DNA of 64,000 bases from Bacilli bacterium PM5-9 (lineage in GTDB: Bacteria; Bacillota_I; Bacilli_A; JAJDGJ01), in contig JARXZD010000001.1 in assembly GCA_029893765.1 (NCBI GenBank), forward strand, positions 1 through 64,000. The letters run 5' to 3'. Position numbers and translations under genes: made by a program. Shown here one piece after another: positions 37,036-46,690 of this stretch. Positions within the stretch are counted from its first letter, which is position 1; every line of letters begins with the position of its first letter. The notes under the pieces are model-generated. The model ran no database searches. It was not told the DNA's origin and worked only from the letters and a program-made list of their open reading frames with translations.

Positions 37036-37059
37036 AGAGCTATTTTAGCTCTTTTTTTT
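37036..37059 (+). terminator. Intrinsic terminator of pheST
   Basis: Perfect 7-bp stem AGAGCTA/TAGCTCT (37036-37042 with 37046-37052) followed by a T tract. Confidence 0.9.
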
Positions 37060-37062
37060 AAT

Positions 37063-37092
37063 AAAAAAAGATAATTTCTAATGAAATTATCT
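37063..37092 (-). terminator. Intrinsic terminator of the minus-strand membrane protein and def unit
   Basis: Perfect 10-bp stem 37083-37092 with 37069-37078, loop of four, followed on the minus strand by a run of T (plus-strand A at 37063-37069). It overlaps the stop codon of the membrane protein gene. Confidence 0.85.
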
Positions 37093-37591
37093 AAAAAATT
37101 GCTTTCCTATTTAATATTAATAAGTAAATTGGCAATCCAAATGGAATGAATATATTGAATAAAATTGCCTTTATTGCAATTACATTATTTTGATAAGTTG
37201 ATATTGTTTGATATATTACATAATTTAAAACAATATAATAGACTGGAACAATAATAAAATTAAGATATGGAACAATAAATCCGATTATTAATACAGCAAA
37301 TAATTGATTAACACCTGAAATACGATAAAAATCTAAAAATCTGATAAAGGGAAAAAAGCATTTCCATGTTCCTGTTGAACAATTAATTGATTTAAAATAA
37401 CGCTGTAATATTAATCCATAAAATATTTGAATAATTACAAATAAAGCCAAAAATATAATAATATTTTGAGATATAAAAGTAATTATTTGATTAATATAAA
37501 TATCTAATAAATCATTACCAGTATTATACTGAATAAAAGTATAATCACTATTTGAATTTGCAGAATTTATAAAATCAAAATCATCCATCAA
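37091..37591 (-). CDS. Unknown multi-pass membrane protein
   Basis: I do not recognise this 166-aa family with certainty. After a polar acidic N terminus of about 35 residues come four hydrophobic segments (roughly 42-63, 90-107, 109-126 and 142-160). The polar loop TGTWKCFFPFIRFLDFYRISG between the first two resembles small DUF5684-type proteins. AGGAGG precedes the ATG. It is seven bases downstream of def and ends at a strong hairpin, so the two form one minus-strand unit. Confidence 0.7.
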   Translation of the reverse strand: MMDDFDFINSANSNSDYTFIQYNTGNDLLDIYINQIITFISQNIIIFLALFVIIQIFYGLILQRYFKSINCSTGTWKCFFPFIRFLDFYRISGVNQLFAVLIIGFIVPYLNFIIVPVYYIVLNYVIYQTISTYQNNVIAIKAILFNIFIPFGLPIYLLILNRKAIF

Positions 37592-37598
37592 ATTCCTC

Positions 37599-38177
37599 CT
37601 AAATTACAAGCCACTCATCTTTAATTAAATAAGGGTTTAGCTTGTTTATTTTATCAATATATAACAAACCATCTAAATGATCCATTTCGTGTTGAAGAAC
37701 AATCGCAACATATCCTTTAACATCAATTGTTTCTATTTTGTTTGTTAAAAGATTGTATGCTTCTACAACAATATGATAATGTCTTGGTACTATACCATTA
37801 TATTTATCTTGTTCTACTGATAAACATCCCTCACCATTACTTAAATATGCCATTTGTTCTGATTTATATGTATATTTGGGGTTTGCTAGCATATATTTAT
37901 GGATATTGTTATCTTCATCATAAGTTTTGATTGCTAATAATCTTTTTGTAATTCCAATTTGTACTGCTGCAATTCCAACTGCTGATCTAATATCATATTT
38001 TGTTGCATACTCTTCATCTTGAGAATTACTAACATGATTATACATTATTTTTAAAATATCACGATCATTTTTACTTAATGGTATTTCAACTTCACTTGAT
38101 ACTTCTTTTAAAATATCATTTGGTTCCATGACTATATCTTCTTTTTTTATATGTTTTTGTTTTAATATTTTATTCAT
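37599..38177 (-). CDS. def: Peptide deformylase
   Basis: Removes the N-formyl group from new proteins. The 192-aa type 2 enzyme has motif 1 as AVGIAAVQIG (usually ending PQ, here VQ), motif 2 as EGCLSV with the metal cysteine and motif 3 as QHEMDHLDG with the two metal histidines and catalytic Glu. AGAGGTG precedes the ATG. An extended -10 on the minus strand (TGGTATAAT, 38205-38197) may drive it. Confidence 0.93.
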   Translation of the reverse strand: MNKILKQKHIKKEDIVMEPNDILKEVSSEVEIPLSKNDRDILKIMYNHVSNSQDEEYATKYDIRSAVGIAAVQIGITKRLLAIKTYDEDNNIHKYMLANPKYTYKSEQMAYLSNGEGCLSVEQDKYNGIVPRHYHIVVEAYNLLTNKIETIDVKGYVAIVLQHEMDHLDGLLYIDKINKLNPYLIKDEWLVI

Positions 38178-38196
38178 TTACTACACCTCTTTAAAA

Positions 38197-38205
38197 ATTA
38201 TACCA
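38197..38205 (-). promoter_or_regulatory. Extended -10 promoter for def
   Basis: On the minus strand the sequence reads TGGTATAAT, 20 bases before the def start codon. There is no clear -35. Confidence 0.5.
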
Positions 38206-38281
38206 TACTTTTGTGTCTATAGCTTTTATTTTATTCAAAAATAATGTAAAATATATTGGTAGAGATAAAAGGGTGATGTGA

Positions 38282-39439
38282 TTGGTAACTAAAAAAAATA
38301 ATAAGCTTGATATTCGTTTATTAATTGCTGTTATTATACTAACTGCAATTGGTTGGATAATGGTTATTAGTGCTCATACAAGAGTGTATTTAGAATATGG
38401 TGCATTTAAATTTTATTTTGAAATTGCCAAAGTTACTTTTTTTATAATTGTTGGTTTTTTCTTGATGATATGGATAAAAAATAAATTTGATTTAGATAAA
38501 ATTATGAAGTTACTACCAAGAATATCTTTAGTTGTTGGATTGATGATGGTTTCAACATTGTTTTTTGCTGGGGCAAATGGGGCAAAAGCGTGGATTCAAA
38601 CACCATTTATGTCAATTCAGCCAGTTGAGTTTGTTAAAGTTGTTCTTATTTTATTTTTAGCTAGTTATTTTGGTAAGTATTATCATACAAAAGCACCAGC
38701 AAATAGAATTCTTATTTTTCCATGCGTAATATTATTTGCTGTTTTCTCTTTTGTTTTTTTACTACAAAATGATTTAGGTTCAGCACTTATTTTAATAATT
38801 ATTGCATTATGTATGTTTCTTGCAATTCCAGAAAAAAAATATGATAAATATAAAATAGGAATTTGTATTTTTATGGTTGTTGTGATAGTTATCTTTTATT
38901 TGTTTGGAAAAGAAATGAGCGATTTTATCTATAACTTACCACAAGGATTTCCTTTAAAAGCTCAAATGTTGAGAATTGCTGTTTTATTTGATCCATTAAG
39001 AGAAGCTAATAGTGTTGGAAATCAGTTAACTAATTCTTTAATTGCTTTAACAAATGCTACTCCTTTTGGTGTAGGTGTGGGTGGTTCAGAAACAAAATTA
39101 ATTATTCCAGAAGCATATAATGATGCAATATTATCTGTTATTGCTGAAGAACTTGGACTATTTGGTATTTTAGTAGTGTTTTCTGTCTATATTTATATTA
39201 TTTCAAGGTTGCTTTCATATGCTAAAATACATCAAATTGATATTAGAGATCGTTTAATTTTAATTGGGATAGCAAGTTTTTTCATGGCACAATTTTTTGT
39301 TAACATTGGTGGAATGATTGGTTTAATTCCAATGACAGGGGTAACCTTATTATTTATTTCAAGTGGTGGTTCTTCAATTATTGCTGCATTCGCTGCTGTT
39401 GGTATTGCATTAGGAGTTATAAAGAGGTATATAAAATGA
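38282..39439 (+). CDS. FtsW/RodA/SpoVE-family peptidoglycan glycosyltransferase
   Basis: SEDS-family membrane enzyme that polymerises lipid II with a partner penicillin-binding protein. The 385-aa protein has about ten membrane helices and the family motifs GANGAKAWI near residue 100, QPVEFVKVVLILFLASYF near 115-132, LLQNDLGSALI near 160 and the late GMIGLIPMTGVTLLFISSGGSSI. The start is TTG 38282 with AAGGGTGA upstream. Whether it serves division or elongation is not decidable; the SEDS-ylbF-rsmD-coaD order in Firmicutes fits FtsW. Confidence 0.9.
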   Translation: MVTKKNNKLDIRLLIAVIILTAIGWIMVISAHTRVYLEYGAFKFYFEIAKVTFFIIVGFFLMIWIKNKFDLDKIMKLLPRISLVVGLMMVSTLFFAGANGAKAWIQTPFMSIQPVEFVKVVLILFLASYFGKYYHTKAPANRILIFPCVILFAVFSFVFLLQNDLGSALILIIIALCMFLAIPEKKYDKYKIGICIFMVVVIVIFYLFGKEMSDFIYNLPQGFPLKAQMLRIAVLFDPLREANSVGNQLTNSLIALTNATPFGVGVGGSETKLIIPEAYNDAILSVIAEELGLFGILVVFSVYIYIISRLLSYAKIHQIDIRDRLILIGIASFFMAQFFVNIGGMIGLIPMTGVTLLFISSGGSSIIAAFAAVGIALGVIKRYIK

Positions 39440-39795
39440 TAGATCAAGATTTGTATATTGAGATATTAGAAATGTTTGATTTAATAAGTAAAGAGCCTTT
39501 ATTTATTAAATATAAAGATATTGAAAAACAATTATTAGAAGATAAGGATGTTTTAATAATACATCAAGAATATAATGATTTAGCTAATAGTTTAGAAAAT
39601 ATTAGCTATCATTCTTATGTAAAAGAAACAAATGAAAAGATGTTAAGTCTTGAAAAAGAGTTATCTAGTAATTTGAAATATATTGAATATGAAAAAAGTT
39701 ATAATGAATGTAATGATTACTTAAATAATATTTCTAAAATAATTTTTAAAGATATTATTGATATAGGAGAGAAAAATTGTTGTGGTAATAAGTAG
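39436..39795 (+). CDS. ylbF: YlbF-family regulator
   Basis: Small helical protein (119 aa) resembling YlbF/YmcA, which in Bacillus join YaaT to influence RNase Y activity and development. Seen are the all-helical pattern, KEPLFIKYKDIEKQLLEDKDVL and the C-terminal ENCC-type cysteine pair; the Bacillus Y-complex binds Fe-S clusters through cysteines. Position between the SEDS gene and rsmD matches the Bacillus ylbF neighbourhood. It overlaps both neighbours (4 and 14 bases). Confidence 0.75.
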   Translation: MIDQDLYIEILEMFDLISKEPLFIKYKDIEKQLLEDKDVLIIHQEYNDLANSLENISYHSYVKETNEKMLSLEKELSSNLKYIEYEKSYNECNDYLNNISKIIFKDIIDIGEKNCCGNK

Positions 39796-40327
39796 AGGTA
39801 AATATCGTGGATTAAAATTAGAGACACTTAATGGTGAGAATACTCGTCCAACTTTAGCAAAGGTTAAAGAAGCAATTTTTAGTATGTTATATAATAATGT
39901 GTATGATGCTAAGGTATTAGATTTATTTGCTGGAAGTGGGAATTTAGGTATAGAAGCCTTGTCTTGTGAAGCTAAGTGGGTTGATTTTTTTGATTCTAAT
40001 AGAGATGCAATTAAAGTAATTGAAAGCAATACAAAAAAGTTGAAGTGTGATAATTTTAAAATTGAATTAATGGATTATCAAAACGCTTTGAACTCTTTGG
40101 TTGTTGAAACAAAATATGATTTGATTTTTCTTGATCCACCATATCATTTAAAAATAATAAACTCTTTAATAGAAGATATTTATAAAAAAGAATTATTAAG
40201 TGAAGATGGAATTATTGTTTGTGAATATGGTTTAGATGAAGATGTATTTGATGAGTATTGTGAGCTTGAAAAGTATAAAGATAAAAAATATGGTAAAACT
40301 AAAATTTCAATGTTTAGGAGAAGATAA
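39782..40327 (+). CDS. rsmD: 16S rRNA (guanine(966)-N2)-methyltransferase RsmD
   Basis: Methylates G966 of 16S rRNA. The 181-aa protein opens with VISRGKYRGLKL and TRPTLAKVKEAIFSML, has the SAM loop VLDLFAGSGNLGIEALS and the catalytic N/DPPY-type motif LIFLDPPYHL. The start is GTG 39782 inside the ylbF end. coaD follows after two bases, the usual rsmD-coaD pair. Confidence 0.95.
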   Translation: MVISRGKYRGLKLETLNGENTRPTLAKVKEAIFSMLYNNVYDAKVLDLFAGSGNLGIEALSCEAKWVDFFDSNRDAIKVIESNTKKLKCDNFKIELMDYQNALNSLVVETKYDLIFLDPPYHLKIINSLIEDIYKKELLSEDGIIVCEYGLDEDVFDEYCELEKYKDKKYGKTKISMFRRR

Positions 40328-40329
40328 AA

Positions 40330-40833
40330 ATGAAAATTGCAATGTATCCTGGAACTTTTGATCCAATAACAAACGGGCATTTTGATATAATTTTAAGAGC
40401 TAGTACTTTATTTGATAAAGTACATGTTGTTGTTTCAGATAATCCAAGTAAGAAAACCTTATTTAGTGTTGAAGAAAGAGTACATCTAATTAAAGAACTA
40501 ACTAAAGATATAAAAAACATTGAAGTAAGTAGTTCAGGTGGATTAAGTGTTCATTATGCTAGAAAATTAGGTGCTAAATTTATTGTTCGTGGATTAAGAG
40601 CAACTCTAGATTTTGAATATGAGTTAAATATCTTTGCATCAAACAATCATTTGGATAAAGATATTGATACAGTGTTTTTAATGACAAAGTTAGAAAATTC
40701 ATTTATTTCATCAAGCGGAATAAAAGAAATGGTTTATTATAATGCTGATGCAAAAGGGTTGGTTGATCCTATTGTTGAAAAAGCAATTAAAGAAAAATAT
40801 GAAAATTTGAAGGGTGATGAACATTGTATTTAA
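40330..40833 (+). CDS. coaD: Phosphopantetheine adenylyltransferase
   Basis: Fourth step of coenzyme A synthesis, joining ATP and 4'-phosphopantetheine. The 167-aa protein has the nucleotidyltransferase motif YPGTFDPITNGHFDII at the N terminus, the VRGLRATLDFEYE segment and the C-terminal FISSSGIKEM motif. It overlaps smc by ten bases. Supply of phosphopantetheine also feeds ACP activation by the acpS encoded upstream. Confidence 0.96.
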   Translation: MKIAMYPGTFDPITNGHFDIILRASTLFDKVHVVVSDNPSKKTLFSVEERVHLIKELTKDIKNIEVSSSGGLSVHYARKLGAKFIVRGLRATLDFEYELNIFASNNHLDKDIDTVFLMTKLENSFISSSGIKEMVYYNADAKGLVDPIVEKAIKEKYENLKGDEHCI

Positions 40834-43742
40834 AAAGAGTTGAGGCAATTGGTTTTAAGTCATTTGCAAATAAAGTTAATATAAGTTTTACACCTGGAAT
40901 TAATGGAATTGTTGGGCCAAATGGTTGTGGTAAGTCAAATATTATTGATGCAATCAAATGGGTTTTAGGTGAGCAATCAACAAAAAATTTGCGTGCTTCT
41001 GGTATGAGTGATGTTATTTTTTCTGGAAGTGAAGATCATAAAAAGCAAAATTTTGCTGAAGTTACACTTGTTTTTGATAATGATAGTAAGATTTTAAATA
41101 TTGATTATGATGAAGTAGAAATTACACGTCGACTTTACCGTAGTGGTGAATCTGAATATTTGATTAATAAAACACCGTGTCGTTTAAAAGATATTGTTGA
41201 ATTGATTATGGATACAGGATTAGGAAAAGATAGTTTATCAATGATTTCACAAGGTGCGATTTCAAATTTTGCACATGCAAAGCCTATTGAACGAAGAGCT
41301 ATTTTTGAAGAGGCTGCTGGTGTTGCAAAATATAAAAAGAAAAAGAATGAAGCTTTAAGAAAACTAGATAGAACAAATGATAACCTTTTACGTATTACTG
41401 ATATTTTAAGTGAGCTTGAAACACAATTAGAACCATTGCGTATACAAGCTAATAAAGCAAAAAAATATTTAGAGAAAAAAGAAAGACTTGAAAAAATTGA
41501 GGTTTCTGTAATTGTTCATGATGTTAATCGTTTAGAAATGGAATTAACAAAAACAAAAAACAAACTAAGCGATATTAATCAAGAGCTTGTTTCATTAGAT
41601 ACACAATTATTATTTGATGAGGGGAAAACTGATCAATTAAAAGATAGTTTAAAGAAATATGATGATGAGATTGTTAATTTACAACAATCACTTTTACAGC
41701 AAGTTGATATTATTTCTGCATTAGAAAAACAAAAAAATGATGATGAAGTTCGTGTTAATGATAATAAATCTCAAGAATATATTGATAACTTAAAAAATAA
41801 ATTAGATGAATTATCTTATGAAATAAGTGGTTTAAATAATAATTTAAAAATGTATATAAGTGATAGTGATGATTTAAAAAATGATTACGAAAAATTTAAG
41901 GATCAATATGATCAATCAATGTTAAGTATTCAAAGAAAGCAACAACAAAAAAATACTTATCAAAGTCAAAAAGATGTTTTAGAAAATATGAATGAAAATA
42001 AAACAAATGTATTTGCTGGTGTAAAAGCAATTATTAATGCCAAAGATAGTTTAGATGGTATTGTTGGAATGGTTAGTGATTTATTTGAAGTTGATAATGA
42101 ATATCAAGAGGCTATTTCAAAATCTTTAACATCTTCAATGCAAAATATTGTTGTTGAAACAAATGATGATGCAAAAGCTGCAGTTAATTTTTTGAAGACT
42201 AATCATGCAGGAAGAGCGACTTTTATTCCATTAGAAACAATTAAAGCTCGTTATATCAAGGAAGATGATTTATATATTGCTAATAACTCTAAAGGTTTTA
42301 TTAATATTGCAACTAATTTAATTTCCTTTGATAATGATTATCAAAAAGTTTTTGAATACTTGTTAAATACTACTTTAGTCTGTGATGAAATTAGCAATGC
42401 GATTAAATTAGCAAAAGCAACAAAAAATCGTTACCGTATCATTACACTTGATGGTGAAATCATTAGTGTTGGTGGTTTAGTAACAGGTGGAAAAGACAAA
42501 AATAATCGTGGAAATGTCTTAACTATCAAAAAAGATTTAGAAAAAGTTAGTGAACATTTAATAAAATTAGATTATGAAATAAAAATGGATACAGAAAGTT
42601 TAAATGAAGATGAACAACTTATTAATAATTTAAGAAATAAAATAAATCAACAAAATATTACAATTGCTAAGTTAGAAGAATCTATTTCTCATAAAAAATA
42701 TACTTTTGATGATTTGAAAAATGAATACCAAACTTTAAGTGATAAAGAGTATAATCAAGACAATGATGATTATAAGGGTAATAGCATTATTGATAAGCTT
42801 AATGAGGCAATTATGGTAAGAGATCGCATTCTTACAGCAATTAAATCTGCACGTGAAACTCATTTTGAGATTAATAAAGATATTAGTACTTTAGAATCTC
42901 AAACAAAAGAAAACAGAATAGCAATCAGTACTTTAAAAGAAGAACATAATAACTTAAATATTGAAAAAACAAAAAAAGATATTGAGTTAAAAAATATGTT
43001 AGATCGTTTAGCTAATGAATATCAATTGACTATTGATAATGCAAAAGAACAATTAGTTATTGAATTAGATTTAAAATTAGCAAAAGAAGAAGTTAATCAA
43101 TTAAAACGCCAGATAAAAAATCTTGGAACGATTAATATTTTTGCAATTGAAGAATATGAGAAAGTAAATGAAAGATATATCTTTTTAAATGAGCAAAAAG
43201 ATGATTTAGAAAAAGCTAAAGATGAAATATTATCAATGATTAATGACACTGATAAAATTATGGTTGAGCGTTTTTCACAAACAATTGAAGCAGTAAATAT
43301 TGAACTACCAAAAACATTTAAGAAAATGTTTGGTGGTGGAGATGCAAGACTTGAATATACTGATCCAAGTGATATTTTAGAAACAGGAATTGAAATAATT
43401 GCTCATCCTCCTGGTAAATCAATTCAAAATTTAACATTGTTTTCAGGTGGAGAAAAAGCATTAATTGCCTTATCTGTTTTGTTTGCTATTTTAAAAGCAC
43501 GCCCAATTCCACTTTGTATTCTTGATGAGGTTGAGGCTGCACTAGATCAAGCAAATGTTGAGCGTTTCGCTCGTTTCTTAAAAGACTTTACATCTTCAAC
43601 ACAATTTATTGTTATTACACATCGCCCAGGTACTATGGAGCAATGTGATGTATTATATGGTGTTACAATGCAAGAAAAAGGTGTTACTAAAATGATTGGT
43701 GTTCATTTAGAAGAAGCAAAAGATTTGGCTGCTAAGGAGTGA
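40824..43742 (+). CDS. smc: Chromosome segregation protein SMC (short-arm form)
   Basis: SMC ATPase that, with ScpA and ScpB, condenses and separates chromosomes. Visible are Walker A GPNGCGKSN at 31-39, the ABC signature TLFSGGEKALIAL, Walker B CILDEVEAALD and a central hinge around residues 385-510 between coiled-coil arms. At 972 aa it is about 200 residues shorter than the roughly 1,180-aa Bacillus protein, and the loss is in the arms. The start is TTG 40824 with AAGGGTGATG upstream, inside coaD. ftsY follows immediately. Confidence 0.95.
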   Translation: MYLKRVEAIGFKSFANKVNISFTPGINGIVGPNGCGKSNIIDAIKWVLGEQSTKNLRASGMSDVIFSGSEDHKKQNFAEVTLVFDNDSKILNIDYDEVEITRRLYRSGESEYLINKTPCRLKDIVELIMDTGLGKDSLSMISQGAISNFAHAKPIERRAIFEEAAGVAKYKKKKNEALRKLDRTNDNLLRITDILSELETQLEPLRIQANKAKKYLEKKERLEKIEVSVIVHDVNRLEMELTKTKNKLSDINQELVSLDTQLLFDEGKTDQLKDSLKKYDDEIVNLQQSLLQQVDIISALEKQKNDDEVRVNDNKSQEYIDNLKNKLDELSYEISGLNNNLKMYISDSDDLKNDYEKFKDQYDQSMLSIQRKQQQKNTYQSQKDVLENMNENKTNVFAGVKAIINAKDSLDGIVGMVSDLFEVDNEYQEAISKSLTSSMQNIVVETNDDAKAAVNFLKTNHAGRATFIPLETIKARYIKEDDLYIANNSKGFINIATNLISFDNDYQKVFEYLLNTTLVCDEISNAIKLAKATKNRYRIITLDGEIISVGGLVTGGKDKNNRGNVLTIKKDLEKVSEHLIKLDYEIKMDTESLNEDEQLINNLRNKINQQNITIAKLEESISHKKYTFDDLKNEYQTLSDKEYNQDNDDYKGNSIIDKLNEAIMVRDRILTAIKSARETHFEINKDISTLESQTKENRIAISTLKEEHNNLNIEKTKKDIELKNMLDRLANEYQLTIDNAKEQLVIELDLKLAKEEVNQLKRQIKNLGTINIFAIEEYEKVNERYIFLNEQKDDLEKAKDEILSMINDTDKIMVERFSQTIEAVNIELPKTFKKMFGGGDARLEYTDPSDILETGIEIIAHPPGKSIQNLTLFSGGEKALIALSVLFAILKARPIPLCILDEVEAALDQANVERFARFLKDFTSSTQFIVITHRPGTMEQCDVLYGVTMQEKGVTKMIGVHLEEAKDLAAKE

Positions 43743-43746
43743 TATA

Positions 43747-44730
43747 ATGGCAAGTTTTTTTAAAAAAATAAGTGAAGCTGTACTTGGTAAAAGTGCTCAG
43801 TCTAATGATAAGTATGTTGCTGGTCTTGATAAATCAAGAAAAAGTTTTACTGATCATATTAATGATTTAGCTGCACGATATCGTGAAATCGATGAAGATT
43901 ACTTTGAAGAGTTAGAAAATGCATTGATTATGGCTGATGTTGGTGTTAATATGGTAATGAATATTGTTGATGAAATTAGAAAAGAAGTTCGTCTACAAAA
44001 TATTACTAATCCTAAAGAAATCAATGATTTAATCGTTGATAAAATGTTTGTTATCTATGCAAATCAAGGTTATATGAGTACTAAGCTAAATGTTGATAAT
44101 CCTGGTTTAAATGTAATTTTAATGGTTGGTGTTAATGGTGTTGGTAAAACAACAACTATTTCAAAGTTAACTAATCAATTAAAAAAAGATGGTAAAAAAG
44201 TAATGTTAGCTGCTGGTGATACTTTTAGAGCTGGAGCAATTAATCAACTTGATGAATGGGCAAAAAGATTAGATGTTATGATTGCTAAAAAAGAAGAGAA
44301 TAGTGATCCTAGTGCTGTTATCTATGAAGCAATTCAAACTGCTAAAGAAAATGATGTTGATGTTTTAATTTGTGATACAGCAGGTCGTTTACAAAATAAA
44401 GTTAATTTAATGAATGAACTTGATAAAATAAAACGTGTTATTCAAAAAGAAGTGCCTGATGGTCCTCAAGAAACATTATTAGTAATTGATGCAACTACTG
44501 GACAAAATGGTGTTGCACAGGCAAGTATTTTCAAAGAAGTTGCTGATGTTACGGGAATTATTTTATCTAAAATGGATGGAAGTGCAAAAGGTGGAATTGT
44601 TTTAGCAATTAAAGAATTAATTGATATTCCTGTTAAGTATATTACAGTTGGTGAGCAAATTGATGATATTGAAGAATTTGATTTAGAAGAATATATCTAT
44701 TCTTTATGTAAGGATTTATTTAATGAGTAA
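43747..44730 (+). CDS. ftsY: Signal recognition particle receptor FtsY
   Basis: GTPase that docks the signal recognition particle at the membrane. The 327-aa protein has the N helical domain, G1 GVNGVGKTTT, the GDTFRAGAINQL segment, DTAGRLQN, and KMDGSAKGG. The acidic A domain of E. coli FtsY is absent, as usual in Firmicutes. It lies four bases after smc and overlaps ylxM by eight bases. Confidence 0.97.
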   Translation: MASFFKKISEAVLGKSAQSNDKYVAGLDKSRKSFTDHINDLAARYREIDEDYFEELENALIMADVGVNMVMNIVDEIRKEVRLQNITNPKEINDLIVDKMFVIYANQGYMSTKLNVDNPGLNVILMVGVNGVGKTTTISKLTNQLKKDGKKVMLAAGDTFRAGAINQLDEWAKRLDVMIAKKEENSDPSAVIYEAIQTAKENDVDVLICDTAGRLQNKVNLMNELDKIKRVIQKEVPDGPQETLLVIDATTGQNGVAQASIFKEVADVTGIILSKMDGSAKGGIVLAIKELIDIPVKYITVGEQIDDIEEFDLEEYIYSLCKDLFNE

Positions 44731-45040
44731 ATTAAATGATATAAATTACTTACATCAATTATATGATACTTATGGAAGTTTGCTAACATCAAAACAAAAG
44801 GATAATTTTGAATTATATTATTTTGAAGATTTATCATTAGCAGAAATTGCTGAAGAATTAAATATTTCTCGTAATGCAGTTCATAATAATCTACAAGCAT
44901 CAATTAATCACTTAAATAATTATGAAGAAAATTTAAATATAGTATCTAAAAAAAATATGATAATAAAGTATTTAAAAAGTATAGAAAATGATAGTAGTCT
45001 AGAAAAAGAAAAAATAAATAAAATTATAGAAATGTTATAG
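44723..45040 (+). CDS. ylxM: YlxM-family SRP-associated DNA-binding-like protein
   Basis: The 105-aa protein has a sigma-70 region 4-like helix-turn-helix: SKQKDNFELYYFEDLSLAEIAEELNISRNAVHNNLQ. YlxM proteins are small partners of the SRP pathway in Gram-positive bacteria and are usually encoded between ftsY and ffh. Here ffh does not follow, since the next gene is pepV. Overlap with ftsY supports the assignment. Confidence 0.9.
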   Translation: MSKLNDINYLHQLYDTYGSLLTSKQKDNFELYYFEDLSLAEIAEELNISRNAVHNNLQASINHLNNYEENLNIVSKKNMIIKYLKSIENDSSLEKEKINKIIEML

Positions 45041-45057
45041 AAGAGGGTAAGATAAAA

Positions 45058-46329
45058 ATGGAACAGTCAATGTATAAAAGCTTAAAGGATGATTATGATC
45101 TCTTTGTTGCTGATTTAACAAAGTTCATCCAAATTCAATCAGTATCAAACAATAAAGAAAATGTTATTCATGCATTAAATTACATTATTGATTTAGCAAG
45201 TGATTTTGGTTTAAATGCCAAAACGGTTTGTGATAATCAAATTGGAGTTATTGAATATGGTGAAGGAGAACAAACATGTGGTGTTTTATGCCATGTTGAT
45301 GTAGTAGGGGCAAATGAGTCTGAATGGGACTTTAATCCTTTCACACTAACAAGACATAATGATGCATTATATGGTCGTGGTGTTATTGATGGAAAAGCAC
45401 CATGTCTAATGCTTTTGTATATATTAAAATATTTTAAAGAAAAAAATATTAAGACAAAAAATAAAATTCAAATTATTATTGGAACTCATGAAGAGGTTGT
45501 TTGGAATGATATTATTGAATATAAAAAAGAATTCAAGTTACCTGATTATGGATTTACTCCTGATGGGTTTTTTCCAATTCAAAATGCTGAGAAGGGACTT
45601 CTTGATTTGGCTTTTGAATTTGAAAAGGAAAATATTGAAACAATTAGTTCAGGAAATGCTACAAATTGTGTTCCTAGTCAATTTCAATTAACAATCGATG
45701 GTAAAGAATATAGCTTTAGTGGAAAGAGTGTTCATTCTTCATTACCTAGTAAAGGAGAAAATGCTATTGTAAAAGGTTGTAAGGAATTAAGTGGTAAGCA
45801 TGAGCATTTTCTAGTTGATTTTGTTAATGATTACTTATCTGATAATTATGGTCTTAATTTTGATTTAAGACAAGATGATATAAAAAATGATGAGTATTGT
45901 AATAAAACTACTATTGTTCCAACAATGATTGAAGAAAGTCATGATAAAATATTTTTATCTGTCAATGTAAGATTAGCACATAGTAATACTTATGATAAAA
46001 TAATTAGTAAATTAAAAGAAATAGAAAATGATTATCAATTTAGTTTTAATGAGTTTGATTATATTCCACCAATATATATTGATCCAAATACGGAATTTGT
46101 TCAAAAGTTAAGTAAAGCGTATGAAAATGTTACAAATTTAAAAACAGAGTATATCTTTGCTTCTAATACATCTTATGCTAAAGCAATGCCAAATTTTGTT
46201 TGTTTTGGGCCAATTTTAGTTGGAAGTGAGAATACTTCTCATCATCCTAATGAATATATTAAAGAAAAAGATATCTTTAAAGCATACGATATTTACTATA
46301 ATGCTATGCTAGAATTATGTGTTAAATAA
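45058..46329 (+). CDS. pepV: M20-family dipeptidase PepV
   Basis: Dinuclear zinc dipeptidase. The 423-aa protein shows the first metal motif CHVDVVG, the bridging Asp in GVIDGKAP, the catalytic and metal glutamates in GTHEEVVWND, the TPDGFFPIQNAEKG segment and a late His in SENTSHHPNEY. Length is a little below the roughly 470 aa of lactococcal PepV. AAGAGGGTAAG precedes the ATG 18 bases after ylxM. It may read on from the smc-ftsY operon. Confidence 0.9.
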   Translation: MEQSMYKSLKDDYDLFVADLTKFIQIQSVSNNKENVIHALNYIIDLASDFGLNAKTVCDNQIGVIEYGEGEQTCGVLCHVDVVGANESEWDFNPFTLTRHNDALYGRGVIDGKAPCLMLLYILKYFKEKNIKTKNKIQIIIGTHEEVVWNDIIEYKKEFKLPDYGFTPDGFFPIQNAEKGLLDLAFEFEKENIETISSGNATNCVPSQFQLTIDGKEYSFSGKSVHSSLPSKGENAIVKGCKELSGKHEHFLVDFVNDYLSDNYGLNFDLRQDDIKNDEYCNKTTIVPTMIEESHDKIFLSVNVRLAHSNTYDKIISKLKEIENDYQFSFNEFDYIPPIYIDPNTEFVQKLSKAYENVTNLKTEYIFASNTSYAKAMPNFVCFGPILVGSENTSHHPNEYIKEKDIFKAYDIYYNAMLELCVK

Positions 46330-46390
46330 TAAACACATTGTGTATATTTGGTTTAAAAACTTAAAATATTGAAAAAATGCAAAAAAGTAC

Positions 46391-46419
46391 TTGATATTTA
46401 TTGTTTGGTTTTGTATAAT
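46391..46419 (+). promoter_or_regulatory. Promoter of the tRNA cluster
   Basis: TTGATA at 46391-46396, 17-base spacer and TATAAT at 46414-46419, 29 bases before the first tRNA. Confidence 0.85.
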
Positions 46420-46447
46420 ATAAGAGTGTCAAAAATCAAATACACAT

Positions 46448-46523
46448 GGTCGTTTAGCTCAGTTGGGAGAGCATCTGCCTTACAAGCAGAGGGTCGGCGG
46501 TTCGAGCCCGTCAACGACCACCA
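46448..46523 (+). tRNA. tRNA-Val (TAC)
   Basis: 76 bases including an encoded CCA. The acceptor GGTCGTT pairs with AACGACC, the anticodon loop is CTTACAA with anticodon TAC, and the T loop reads GGTTCGAGCCC. It is the first of six tRNAs in a row. Confidence 0.95.
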
Positions 46524-46525
46524 TT

Positions 46526-46601
<76 letters not shown>

Positions 46602-46603
46602 TC

Positions 46604-46687
46604 GGAGGGGTAGCGAAGTGGCTAAACGCGACTGACTGTAACTCAGTTCCTTAGGGTTCGGCGGTTCGAATCCGCCCCCCTCCACCA
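46604..46687 (+). tRNA. tRNA-Tyr (GTA)
   Basis: 84 bases with a long variable arm typical of bacterial tRNA-Tyr, anticodon loop CTGTAAC, acceptor GGAGGGG pairing with CCCCTCC, and encoded CCA. Confidence 0.95.
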
Positions 46688-46690
46688 TCT

